DNA of 14,670 nucleotides from Bacteroidetes bacterium UBA6063 (GTDB lineage: Bacteria > Bacteroidota > Bacteroidia > NS11-12g > UBA9320): NCBI GenBank assembly GCA_002428905.1, contig DIYD01000163.1, positions 1-14,670 of the forward strand, in the 5' to 3' direction. Shown here one piece after another: positions 1 through 8,189 of this stretch (position 1 is its first letter; the number at the start of each line of letters is the position of its first letter). A program made the position numbers and the translations under genes. The notes beneath the pieces were generated by a model. That model saw only the letters and a list, made by a program, of their open reading frames with translations. It did no database searches and was not told the origin of the DNA.

Positions 1-452
1 GTACGTTTGATATGGTGTTTACCAGCTATGGAACGGTGACCTGGCTACCAGATACAGATCGATGGGCGGAAGTCATAACGCGTTATCTTAAACCGGGAGG
101 AGCCTTTGTTTTTGCGGAATTCCATCCGGTGGTGTGGATGTTTGATGACGATTTTGATCAGGTGGGATATAACTATTTCAATGCAGGGCCAATTGTAGAA
201 ACCGAGCAGGGTACGTACACCGACCGAACTGCCGATCTTCATCAAGAATATGTTGGATGGAACCACAACATGGCAGAAGTAATTGACAGCTTGTTGAACC
301 AGGGGTTGCGTCTGGATGTGCTCCAAGAATTTGACTATTCACCCTACAATTGTTTCAAACACACCGTAGAGTTTGAGCCAGGGAAGTTTCGTATAAAGCA
401 TCTCGACAACAAAATTCCGATGGTCTATGCATTGAAAGCCGGTAAAGGGTAA
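1..452 (+). CDS. Class I SAM-dependent methyltransferase, C-terminal part (5' truncated by window edge)
   Basis: The reading frame is open from base 3, so the ATG at 12 is internal and the gene starts left of the window. The visible ~149 residues begin in the middle of a Rossmann-type methyltransferase: the segment FDMVFTSYGTVTWLPD matches the post-motif III/IV strand of Methyltransf_11/25-type enzymes, and LKPGGAFVF is the classical LkPGG turn and strand that follows. The C-terminal part, with EFHP, a GTYTD segment, WNH and SPYNCF, resembles a family of small-molecule or uncharacterised methyltransferases common in Bacteroidota and Firmicutes. The SAM-binding GxGxG motif lies outside the window. 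The substrate cannot be told from this fragment. Cytoplasmic enzyme by family. Confidence 0.85.
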   Translation, partial: TFDMVFTSYGTVTWLPDTDRWAEVITRYLKPGGAFVFAEFHPVVWMFDDDFDQVGYNYFNAGPIVETEQGTYTDRTADLHQEYVGWNHNMAEVIDSLLNQGLRLDVLQEFDYSPYNCFKHTVEFEPGKFRIKHLDNKIPMVYALKAGKG

Positions 453-565
453 TAATCCGCCGCCGGATACGTTTTGGAATTGCATTTGTACAGTTTACTA
501 GTCTTTGATCAGCCGCTGTTTGCAAGTCATGACACAGCAAAAACACGAAAGTGTTGATTGTCAGA

Positions 566-573
566 TAGATTTG
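566..573 (+). promoter_or_regulatory. Bacteroidota-type -7 promoter element (TAGATTTG)
   Basis: TAGATTTG fits the TAnnTTTG consensus of the primary sigma factor in Bacteroidota and sits 26 bases before the ATG at 600, a plausible distance for a short leader. No convincing -33 TTTG is seen at the usual spacing, so the call rests on the -7 element. A small hairpin (AACAC, GAAA loop, GTGTT; 542-555) lies just upstream and has no T-run. Confidence 0.4.
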
Positions 574-599
574 TGAAAAGCCTGTATCGAAGCTTGATT

Positions 600-1937
600 A
601 TGGTGAAAAAGATTTACGTTTTAATTTGGTGTTGTTTACTCTCATTATGGGGAAGCGCACAGAATGCACAATTCAGAAATGGCTTTGGTATTAACCAGGA
701 CTTTCACGATTACAACGTAAAACTACTTGACAATAAACTCACCAGTTTCGATTCTTCATTGTCGCAAAGTATCCGTATATCATACAATCGTTATTTGAGT
801 AAAACATGGGGATTAGCATTAGGCCTGACAAACGGTTTTTTGCTAAACCAGACGGAGGAAAATCGACTTATCCGAAAATCGTATATCATAGGCACTGATG
901 TCGATTTGATGATGAAGTTGAATAATGGCACTTTCTTTAGACCGGAAGCCAGGTTAGCCCCTTACTTTCTGTTTGGGTACAACTTTAACTACCTCACGGC
1001 TCATCGAAACCTGGATCTTAATCCGCTGATAATCAGTAATGAGTATGGCCTTGGTTTTAATATCCGACTTGGACAGCGCTCGAGTATTAATGTATTGGCT
1101 GCACTGGACCAACAACTAAATGGCGACTTCGATACACACATGCAGTATCGGCTTGGATTTAGTCAGGCAATCGGTAAGCGCTCTCCAGACGCTCCGGTTA
1201 AACCAACAAAACAAAGAGATTATGATGGTGATGGCATTGCGGATGCTCTGGATAAGTGTCCGACCTTAGTTGGATTAGACAGTAATAATGGATGTCCGGA
1301 GGGATATGTCGATCAGGAAACATGGAGGGATTCCATTGAGCGGAAATTAGCAGCACTGGATACGACGTTGCTTGCATTGCACCATGAAATCGCTGTATTG
1401 TCTGAACACAAGGTTGTAGAAGTTACGTATATCGGGGAGCCTGTAGCTCAGGTAGATCAGCCTGTGGATGAGGCTGAAAAACCGGTAACGGCAAAAAAAG
1501 ACCCGATAGAGGAAAAACTACCGACCAATGACGACACGAGTAAAGGTGAGGCAGTAAAAAAGACAAACGTGGTTAAAGCCGATCCGAAAAAAGATGAACC
1601 AGCAGTGGGGGATAAACCCATAGTGAAGACGGAACCAAAGACTTCACCAACACAACCTGATGTTTCGGGTGGATCTGAACGACGCGCACCGGAATACAGG
1701 AAACCCGAACACCCGAAAGCGTATTATGTCGTGGCCATTTCTACGAAAGACAAGAGTATCGCAGAGCGTTCGGCGAATTTAATCGCCAAAGACTATTCGT
1801 TGGTGCGAATCCTACCTCAGCCAAACGGTTTTTACCGTGTGGGTATTTACTCAGGTAACTCGAGGCAAAATGCGTTGAAGTTGCTCGATTATGTGAAGAA
1901 GCACGGCATCCCTTCGGGTTGGATTGCCTTCGAATGA
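600..1937 (+). CDS. Exported envelope protein: putative beta-barrel, TSP type-3 repeat, SPOR domain
   Basis: I chose the ATG at 600 (445 aa) over an upstream TTG at 558 because it puts a classical signal peptide at the very N-terminus (basic MVKK, hydrophobic core to about residue 17, cleavage near GSA/Q at 20). Residues about 22-195 have the alternating, aromatic-rich pattern of an OmpA-like outer-membrane barrel. Residues 207-232 carry a thrombospondin type-3 calcium-binding repeat (DYDGDGIADALDKCP, then NGCP). About 240-370 is a charged Lys/Glu/Pro-rich linker suited to span the periplasm. Residues about 372-445 form a SPOR domain (AYYVVAIS at its start, FYRVGIY near its end), a family that binds denuded peptidoglycan glycans at division sites. 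It probably ties the outer membrane to the cell wall. The SPOR domain sits where an OmpA peptidoglycan-binding domain would be expected. Confidence 0.8.
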   Translation: MVKKIYVLIWCCLLSLWGSAQNAQFRNGFGINQDFHDYNVKLLDNKLTSFDSSLSQSIRISYNRYLSKTWGLALGLTNGFLLNQTEENRLIRKSYIIGTDVDLMMKLNNGTFFRPEARLAPYFLFGYNFNYLTAHRNLDLNPLIISNEYGLGFNIRLGQRSSINVLAALDQQLNGDFDTHMQYRLGFSQAIGKRSPDAPVKPTKQRDYDGDGIADALDKCPTLVGLDSNNGCPEGYVDQETWRDSIERKLAALDTTLLALHHEIAVLSEHKVVEVTYIGEPVAQVDQPVDEAEKPVTAKKDPIEEKLPTNDDTSKGEAVKKTNVVKADPKKDEPAVGDKPIVKTEPKTSPTQPDVSGGSERRAPEYRKPEHPKAYYVVAISTKDKSIAERSANLIAKDYSLVRILPQPNGFYRVGIYSGNSRQNALKLLDYVKKHGIPSGWIAFE

Positions 1938-2107
1938 TTACGACACGCCTTGGATACAGAGACCAACAGATGTCTGAAATCGAATGTGTGACCACAGAAG
2001 AGGTTTATCTGTCTAAACATTTTCCTATCTGACCGTCTGGTCAATGCATTTATCCTAATCATATTATCATTTAATCGAATCTGCTGGCGTTAGCCAATTG
2101 CCTATAT

Positions 2108-2115
2108 TATTTTCG
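2108..2115 (+). promoter_or_regulatory. Possible -7 element for the M16 peptidase gene (TATTTTCG)
   Basis: TATTTTCG differs at one position from the TAnnTTTG consensus and lies 21 bases before the ATG at 2136, much like the element before the thiolase gene. No matching -33 element is evident. The rest of the 198-base gap 1938-2135 holds only a short TGACC/GGTCA hairpin near 2030 and no gene. Confidence 0.3.
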
Positions 2116-2135
2116 CGACAAACATTAAATAGTAG

Positions 2136-4967
2136 ATGAAGAACCTTAAACATTTAGCTTTGTCGGTGATGACAATTGCAATTGCCGGTACTTCTTTCGG
2201 CCAATTCGAACTGGTTGAAGACGTTAAAGGCAGCGCCGCGGAAAACATCATTTCTTACAAGAAATATAAGTTAACCAGCAACGATCTTACGCTTATCATT
2301 CATGAAGACCACAGCGATCCAATCGTTCACGTTCAGGTAGCCTATCACGTAGGATCTGCCCGTGAGAGCGTACGTAACAGTGGATTTGCCCATTTCTTCG
2401 AACATATGATGTTCCAGGGTTCTAAGAACGTAGAAGATGAGGAGCACTTCAAAATTATTAGTGAAGCGGGTGGTACGAATAATGCATATACTTCGTTCGA
2501 TAAAACGGTTTATCACCAAACTGCACCAAGTAACTTAACCGAAACCGTACTTTGGTTGGAAGCTGACCGTATGGGACTTCACCTTGATGGTTTCACGGAA
2601 GAGAAGTTTAACAACCAGCGCGACGCCGTGAAAAACGAAAAGCGTCAGCGTTACGACAATGCGCCGTATGGTATGATGAACGAGGTTCTTTTCAAGAGCC
2701 TGTATCCAGCGCATCCATATGAATGGACTCCCATTGGTTTCGTAGACGATCTTGATATTGCAAGTTTTGAAGACCTAAGAAACTTCTTCTTGCGTTGGTA
2801 CGGTCCTAATAACGCAACATTGATCGTTGCAGGCGACGTGAATCCTGAGCAGGTAATGACCTGGGTGAATAAGTACTATGGTACCATCAACAAGTGCCCG
2901 GAGGTACGTTCAATGCGACCAAAGACCCCAATTTTACCGGTAAACAAATACGTTCCAATGACCGATAATATTTGGTTACCACGTATTAGTATTACCTATC
3001 CAACAGTAGAGGAATACCATAAAGATGAAGCAGCATTAAGTATCATGGCTCAGATTTTGGGCGGTGGTAATAACTCATTGCTTTATAAGAATTTCGTAAA
3101 AACAGAAGATGCGGTAAATACTTATGCGTTTAATCAGGCATTGGAATTATCCGGTTTTACGCAAATTGGTGTGACGGCTACCTACATGGGGATGAGCTTT
3201 AACGAAATCGAAGAGCGCGTAAATGAAGTATTGAAGGAATTCAATACAAAAGGTGTTACCGATGAAGAATTAGCGCGTACAAAAATGTCGTACCGTTCCT
3301 ACATCGTGGATCAAACGAATTCGATTAACGATAAGGCCACTTTGTTAGGTGTATGGGATATGATGGGCAAAGACGGTTACAACCTGAATGATGAGTTGGC
3401 TCGTTACGAAAGCGTAACCAAGGAAGACGTTATGCGTGTTTTCCGTAAGTATATCCTAAACAAAAAAGCAATCATTCAAACGGTTTCTCGTGAAGAGCCT
3501 AAGGAAGGTGATGACGAAGGAAGCAAAAGTGTGAATCCGTATGCTGGTCAGGAAAAAGTAATCGATGCTCAATACAAAGGCTTGAAATACAATCCACCGG
3601 TTGATAATTTTGATCGTTCGATCCAACCTAAACCAGCTCCGGTTAAATCGGTAATCGTTCCGGATTACTACACCACTTCGTTCGATAATGGTTTAAAGAT
3701 CATTGGTACGGAAGCACAAGACATGAAAAAGGTTTACCTCTATATGGTTATGGAAGGTGGACACTTATTGGAAGCAGATAAGAAGATCTCTAGCGGTACA
3801 GCGTCATTAACGGCGAGCATGATGAACCAGGGTACGGCAAATCTGACCAATGAGGAACTGAGTGCGAAGTTAGAATCGTTAGGTAGCTCAATACGTTACG
3901 GTTCAGGTACAACGTCTACAACCATTTACATTGAGTCGTTTAAAGAAAACCTTGATGCCACCTTGGCCATCTTAAAAGAAAGTCTGGAGCAACCACGCTT
4001 TGATGTTAAGGATTTCCGTCGTATCAAGAAACAACGTCTACAGTCGATTAAGAACCGCAAATCAAGAGCAAGTTTCCTGGCGTATTCTACTTACGATGAG
4101 ATGGTGTACGGCAGTAAGTCAATCATGGCTGAGCCTAGTTCTGGAACTCAAAAATCAGTTGATAAAATCTCAGTAGATGCGTGTAGAAGCTTCTATGAGC
4201 GATTCTACTCACCTAACGTTGCTAGTCTTTCTATAATTGGACCTATAACGCAGAATGAAATCGTAGGCAAACTCGACTTCTTGAAGTCCTGGGAGAATAA
4301 GAACGTAAGCGTTCCTGCAATTCCAGAACCAATCATGCCCGAGGAGACCACCATCATTTTGGTGGATAAACCTTATGCACCGCAAACATTAGTTCTAGGA
4401 GGATACCCCGCGTTGAAGTACGATTATAATGGAGATTACTTCAAGTCGTATGTGATGAACTTCGCGCTTGGAGGAGCTTTCAACAGCCGTATCAACCTTA
4501 ACCTACGTGAAGATAAAGGATACACTTATGGTGCACGTTCAGGCTTCAGTGGAAATGAATACTACGGTAACTATACGTTCAGCGGTAATATCAAAAAAGA
4601 AGCTACAGACAGTGCAATCATGGAGGTGATGAAAGAATTGTACAACTACAAGAAAGATGGGATTACGGAAGATGAATTAGCGTTCACTAAGAATGCAATC
4701 ATCTTGAGTCAGGCGTTGGATTACGAAACACCACTTCAAAAACTTGGATTCCTAGCCAGTATCATTGACGATAATCTGCCGAAAGGGTATAAAGATGAGC
4801 AAATCGAGATCATTAATAGCTTAACTAAAGCTCAGATCGACGAGTTGGCATCAACGCATATCAAGCCAGAAAAAATGCTATTTGTAGTAGTTGGTCATGC
4901 ATACAAAATCAAACCTGGTCTAGACGCATTGGGCTACGGTAAGGTAAAGGTTATTTCAAGTAACTAA
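2136..4967 (+). CDS. Secreted M16 family zinc metallopeptidase, two-domain (pitrilysin/PqqL-like)
   Basis: This 943-residue protein starts with a signal peptide (MKNLKHLALS..., cleavage near residue 22), so it should act in the periplasm or outside. The N-terminal peptidase half has the inverted zinc motif HFFEH at 86-90 (H86 and H90 ligands, E89 catalytic base). Glu168, in NEKRQR about 77 residues later, is the expected third ligand. An M16_C-type segment with WYGPNNATLIVAGD follows near 215-245. A second M16 half starts around residue 510 and lacks the HxxEH motif. Near residues 788-804 it has the conserved LRE.KGYTYG segment with the Arg and Tyr that bind substrate in this family. Length and order match two-domain M16 enzymes that degrade peptides in a closed chamber. 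It stands alone, with its own upstream gap and a strong terminator after it. Confidence 0.93.
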   Translation: MKNLKHLALSVMTIAIAGTSFGQFELVEDVKGSAAENIISYKKYKLTSNDLTLIIHEDHSDPIVHVQVAYHVGSARESVRNSGFAHFFEHMMFQGSKNVEDEEHFKIISEAGGTNNAYTSFDKTVYHQTAPSNLTETVLWLEADRMGLHLDGFTEEKFNNQRDAVKNEKRQRYDNAPYGMMNEVLFKSLYPAHPYEWTPIGFVDDLDIASFEDLRNFFLRWYGPNNATLIVAGDVNPEQVMTWVNKYYGTINKCPEVRSMRPKTPILPVNKYVPMTDNIWLPRISITYPTVEEYHKDEAALSIMAQILGGGNNSLLYKNFVKTEDAVNTYAFNQALELSGFTQIGVTATYMGMSFNEIEERVNEVLKEFNTKGVTDEELARTKMSYRSYIVDQTNSINDKATLLGVWDMMGKDGYNLNDELARYESVTKEDVMRVFRKYILNKKAIIQTVSREEPKEGDDEGSKSVNPYAGQEKVIDAQYKGLKYNPPVDNFDRSIQPKPAPVKSVIVPDYYTTSFDNGLKIIGTEAQDMKKVYLYMVMEGGHLLEADKKISSGTASLTASMMNQGTANLTNEELSAKLESLGSSIRYGSGTTSTTIYIESFKENLDATLAILKESLEQPRFDVKDFRRIKKQRLQSIKNRKSRASFLAYSTYDEMVYGSKSIMAEPSSGTQKSVDKISVDACRSFYERFYSPNVASLSIIGPITQNEIVGKLDFLKSWENKNVSVPAIPEPIMPEETTIILVDKPYAPQTLVLGGYPALKYDYNGDYFKSYVMNFALGGAFNSRINLNLREDKGYTYGARSGFSGNEYYGNYTFSGNIKKEATDSAIMEVMKELYNYKKDGITEDELAFTKNAIILSQALDYETPLQKLGFLASIIDDNLPKGYKDEQIEIINSLTKAQIDELASTHIKPEKMLFVVVGHAYKIKPGLDALGYGKVKVISSN

Positions 4968-5000
4968 GGATACATCTAAGAGGTTAAACCTCGGATAAAG

Positions 5001-5033
5001 AAAAACCCAGACAGCATCGTCTGGGTTTTTTTT
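5001..5033. terminator. Bidirectional rho-independent terminator between convergent genes
   Basis: A perfect 12-bp stem (5001-5012 with 5019-5030, arm AAAAACCCAGAC) encloses a 6-base loop. Eight T follow on the plus strand (5026-5033), and the leading A-run gives a T-run on the minus strand. It lies between the convergent stop codons at 4967 (+) and 5055 (-), so it can end both transcripts. Confidence 0.92.
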
Positions 5034-5054
5034 ATGTCTTTCAATATGAGACGA

Positions 5055-5762
5055 TTATCGCGCGATCAATTCGCCTCCACGGTATTTCACTACCACTGGA
5101 TGACGATCGAATTGTAAACAAGTTCGTAAATCCTGATCGTTACCTAATCGTGCAAAGCGTTGTGCATGACTGGCTTTGGTTAGATATTCAATTGGATCGT
5201 ATTGGGCTTTCGCCACCAAATCCAGAGCAAGCTCAACTTCATCACTTTCCCACGTATGTGTTTCGCTTAGGCTTTGCGCCAGATATCCGGCAAACAGCGT
5301 ATCCTCCAGGTTCACACGATTCTTCCAGCCCGAGCAGAATAAGACAACGCTCTTCTCACGATCGGATAAATACTCGCTTAATCGGGCGAGATTAAAGAAC
5401 GAACCGACAAGAATTTCATCGGCTTCCCTGGATGCCAGAATACACTTGGTTCCGTTTGTAGTTGTTAGCACTAATTTTCGCCCTTGTACCAATTCGGGCG
5501 TGTACTCATTTGGTGAATTTCCAAAGTCAAAACCTTCGGCTTTTTGGCCATTCCGTTCTCCGGCTACCAAATACTTCGATTTATCGTACTGTAAAGCCTC
5601 GTCAACCGATAACACGGGCGTTACCGAGGAAGCTCCGTTGTGTAACGCAGCACAAATGGTCGAGGTTGCTCTTAAGATATCTATAACGACTACAGCTTTG
5701 CCTTTGAGGTCTACCAACGGGAGTAATAAAGGCGATAAAACGATTTCTATACTCTTTTGCAC
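5055..5762 (-). CDS. comB: 2-phosphosulfolactate phosphatase family protein (ComB-like)
   Basis: This 235-residue cytoplasmic protein matches the ComB family (EC 3.1.3.71), which hydrolyses 2-phosphosulfolactate to sulfolactate and phosphate in a Mg2+-dependent reaction. The diagnostic blocks appear in order: VVIDILRATSTI near residues 24-35, GERNG and GFDFGNSP near 67-84, LTTTNGTKCI near 98-107, a Gly-rich turn plus LEDTLFAG near 150-160, and a final segment with D.RHP. The start is a GTG at 5762. An upstream in-frame stop rules out an earlier start, and the nearby ATG at 5764 is out of frame. A one-mismatch -7-like element (CATATTTG, minus strand 5796-5789) lies upstream. The enzyme is best known from coenzyme M synthesis in methanogens. 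No other coenzyme M or sulfolactate gene is visible here, so its bacterial role is open. Confidence 0.9.
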   Translation of the reverse strand: MQKSIEIVLSPLLLPLVDLKGKAVVVIDILRATSTICAALHNGASSVTPVLSVDEALQYDKSKYLVAGERNGQKAEGFDFGNSPNEYTPELVQGRKLVLTTTNGTKCILASREADEILVGSFFNLARLSEYLSDREKSVVLFCSGWKNRVNLEDTLFAGYLAQSLSETHTWESDEVELALDLVAKAQYDPIEYLTKASHAQRFARLGNDQDLRTCLQFDRHPVVVKYRGGELIAR

Positions 5763-5835
5763 ATAGCAATATTAAAGAATTTGTTGGCCAAATATGATAT
5801 TTAAATTACATCAAACTAAATGGGCGTTGAAACGT

Positions 5836-5843
5836 TATTTTTG
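5836..5843 (+). promoter_or_regulatory. -7 promoter element (TATTTTTG) for the thiolase gene
   Basis: TATTTTTG is a full match to the TAnnTTTG consensus and sits 16 bases before the ATG at 5860, in the 97-base divergent gap between comB (-) and the thiolase gene (+). The -33 region is not clear. Confidence 0.5.
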
Positions 5844-5859
5844 CAGCAAATTTTAACAA

Positions 5860-7035
5860 ATGAACAACGTATATATAGTATCAGCAGTGCGAACCCCAAT
5901 GGGTAGCTTCAACGGAGTTTTTAGTGGTGTACCGGCAACGAAACTAGGTGCAACCGCCATCAAAGGTGCTTTGGATAAAGCCGGCGTTGATGCAGGTGAG
6001 GTGAATGAGGTGTTTATGGGTAATGTATTGCAGGCTGGTGTTGGCCAGGCTCCTGCGCGTCAGGCAGCTATATATGCAGGTATTAGCAATGAAGTTCCGT
6101 GTACTACAGTGAACAAAGTATGTGCAAGCGGAATGAAATCGGTGATGTTAGGTGCACAAAGCATTATGTTGGGTCAGAATGATGTTGTTGTGGCTGGTGG
6201 TATGGAAAACATGAGCCTTGTTCCACACTATCTAATGAACTCGCGCAAGGGCTATAAGTATGGTGATTTCAAGACCATTGACGGATTAGCGCACGACGGC
6301 TTAACCGATGTATACAATAACTACATGATGGGTAATGCGGCAGAGAATACCGCTCAGGAAATGAATATTTCTCGGGAAGCTCAGGACGAGTTTGCCATCA
6401 ATTCATACAAGAAATCTGCCGATGCCTGGGCAAACGGTCGATTTAACGACGAAATTGTGTCGGTAGAAGTACCTCAGCGACGCGGTGAACCAGTTGTTGT
6501 TTCGGAAGATGAGGAATACAAGAACGTGAAGTTTGAAAAGATTCCAACACTTCGTCCTGTTTTTGCTAAAGACGGCAGTGTTACTGCGGCAAACGCAAGT
6601 ACAATGAACGACGGTGCAGCTGCTCTAGTGCTAATGAGCGAAACGAAAATGAACGAATTAGGTCTAAAACCGCTGGCTAAGATCAACGGGTTTGCCGATG
6701 CAGCTCATGCTCCGGAATGGTTTACAACCGCTCCATCTAAGGCACTGCCTAAGGCCTTAGAAAACGCTGGATGCACATTGGCTGATGTAGACGTATTCGA
6801 GATCAACGAAGCATTTTCCGTGGTAAGTCTTGCAAACAATCAGTTGTTAGAACTCGATGAATCAAAAGTAAACGTAAATGGTGGTGCAGTTTCTTTAGGA
6901 CACCCATTAGGTGCTTCCGGTGCACGTATATTGGTTACATTAATTCATGCACTCAAACAAAAGAACGGTAAAATAGGTGCTGCCGGTATTTGTAATGGCG
7001 GTGGAGGTGCAAGTGCACTTGTGCTTGAGGTATAG
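5860..7035 (+). CDS. Acetyl-CoA C-acetyltransferase / thiolase II family
   Basis: A 391-residue thiolase of normal family length. It catalyses the reversible Claisen condensation of two acetyl-CoA to acetoacetyl-CoA (EC 2.3.1.9), or thiolysis of 3-ketoacyl-CoA, in the cytoplasm. The nucleophilic cysteine is Cys88 in NKVCASGMKS. The C-terminal signature NVNGGAVSLGHPLGASGAR contains His348, and Cys378 in GICNGGGGAS is the acid/base cysteine, so the active site is complete. The NEAF motif (EINEAFSV) is also present. It looks more like the biosynthetic acetoacetyl-CoA thiolase branch (AtoB/PhaA-like) than the long-chain FadA branch. No fatty-acid oxidation partner is adjacent, so the chain-length preference is uncertain. 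A good -7 element precedes it. The next gene follows after 53 bases and could be co-transcribed. Confidence 0.95.
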   Translation: MNNVYIVSAVRTPMGSFNGVFSGVPATKLGATAIKGALDKAGVDAGEVNEVFMGNVLQAGVGQAPARQAAIYAGISNEVPCTTVNKVCASGMKSVMLGAQSIMLGQNDVVVAGGMENMSLVPHYLMNSRKGYKYGDFKTIDGLAHDGLTDVYNNYMMGNAAENTAQEMNISREAQDEFAINSYKKSADAWANGRFNDEIVSVEVPQRRGEPVVVSEDEEYKNVKFEKIPTLRPVFAKDGSVTAANASTMNDGAAALVLMSETKMNELGLKPLAKINGFADAAHAPEWFTTAPSKALPKALENAGCTLADVDVFEINEAFSVVSLANNQLLELDESKVNVNGGAVSLGHPLGASGARILVTLIHALKQKNGKIGAAGICNGGGGASALVLEV

Positions 7036-7088
7036 TTTTAAAGAAACACATACTTTTGGGCATAGCTTTTGAGTTATTAAAAATAACA

Positions 7089-8018
7089 ATGAAAAGAATT
7101 CTGCTCATCGTTCTGTTGTTCTCTGGTGTTTCGGTATGTCGTGCCGAGCAGAAAGACACGACGTATGTAGATTCTATCCGAAACATAGAATATCAGCTTG
7201 AAGGGCTCAGTCATCGAATCATCAATTCACCCGACATAGAAGAGCGGATTACCAGTTGCTATTATTTTGTTCAGACACTGAAGAAAGCACTTCAGGTACC
7301 CACAAGCTTTGATTATGAATTTACCCGTTTGAAAACGGTGTCCATTTTAAAGCCAAGTGACGAACGATTTCGTTTATTTACCTGGAACCTCTTACTCGAT
7401 AGTGGTCGGTTTGTTTACTTTGGTGCCTTACAAATGAATAATACCGACTCCCTGGTGTTGTACGGGCTATACGACAGTTCTAAATATCTGCGAGATCCGG
7501 AGTTTGAGACCTTAGATCATCGCCATTGGGTTGGTGCCTTGTACTATCAAATTCACGATTACAAATACAAAGGGAAATCGCATTACCTGTTATTTGGATG
7601 GGATGGGGAAGACAACAAGGTGAATAAAAAGATCATTGACGTACTTCACTTTAATGACGAAGATCAACCGCTATTTGGACTACCCATTCTGGAAGACGAT
7701 GAGGACGAATACAAGTCAAGGTTGATCTTAACCTATGCGGACAGGGCATCGATAATTTGTAGGTATGTTCCGGAGGATAAGACCATCGTCTTTGATCATC
7801 TGGCGCCCATGTACGAGATACAAAAGGGGAGGTACGAATTCTATGTGCCGGATGGAACCTATGATTACATGACGTTTGTAAAAGGCTTTTGGCAACGACG
7901 GGAGTTGATGTTCAACAACAAAAGCGACAATCAGCACGACTTGCGTAAAACCAACGACATTCAGGACCCCGACGAACCGAAAACCAAGAAGGTGAAGAAA
8001 CGGAAGAAGGCGTTTTAG
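7089..8018 (+). CDS. Exported protein of unknown function (Bacteroidota conserved-type)
   Basis: I place the start at the ATG at 7089 (309 aa) rather than the in-frame ATG at 7056, because MKRILLIVLLFSGVS then forms a proper signal peptide with cleavage after about CRA. The one cysteine there lacks a good lipobox (VSVC), so a lipoprotein is unlikely. The mature part is rich in aromatic and acidic residues with short beta-type stretches (FTWNLLLDSGRFVYFGALQM, YKGKSHYLLFGWDG) and ends in a very basic tail (KTKKVKKRKKAF). I see no catalytic motif. Similar signal-peptide proteins of about 300 residues with a KPSDERFRLFTWNL-like segment are, from memory, common in Bacteroidota and uncharacterised. 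Transcription may continue from the thiolase gene. Confidence 0.75.
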   Translation: MKRILLIVLLFSGVSVCRAEQKDTTYVDSIRNIEYQLEGLSHRIINSPDIEERITSCYYFVQTLKKALQVPTSFDYEFTRLKTVSILKPSDERFRLFTWNLLLDSGRFVYFGALQMNNTDSLVLYGLYDSSKYLRDPEFETLDHRHWVGALYYQIHDYKYKGKSHYLLFGWDGEDNKVNKKIIDVLHFNDEDQPLFGLPILEDDEDEYKSRLILTYADRASIICRYVPEDKTIVFDHLAPMYEIQKGRYEFYVPDGTYDYMTFVKGFWQRRELMFNNKSDNQHDLRKTNDIQDPDEPKTKKVKKRKKAF

Positions 8019-8189
8019 GTTGAGGTGAGGCCATTAATGCTCCAGTGCTCTTGCGGCGCGTGATTTAGTACAACGGCTAGAATAAAGACGAGACTGTCGG
8101 CGTTTGGTAAAATTAAGTGTTGCCTACAGTAATTCCCACTTAGTTGCTGGATAGAAATTTATTCGTTCTTTGAAAAAGGAATCAAAATT

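Noticed and set aside
558..599. Upstream TTG start for the TSP3/SPOR protein
   Set aside because: It would add 14 polar residues before a good signal peptide and overlap the -7 element; the ATG at 600 fits better.
5150..5766. Plus-strand open frames of up to 196 codons
   Set aside because: They are antisense to comB, whose family motifs are clear; their translations show no family pattern.
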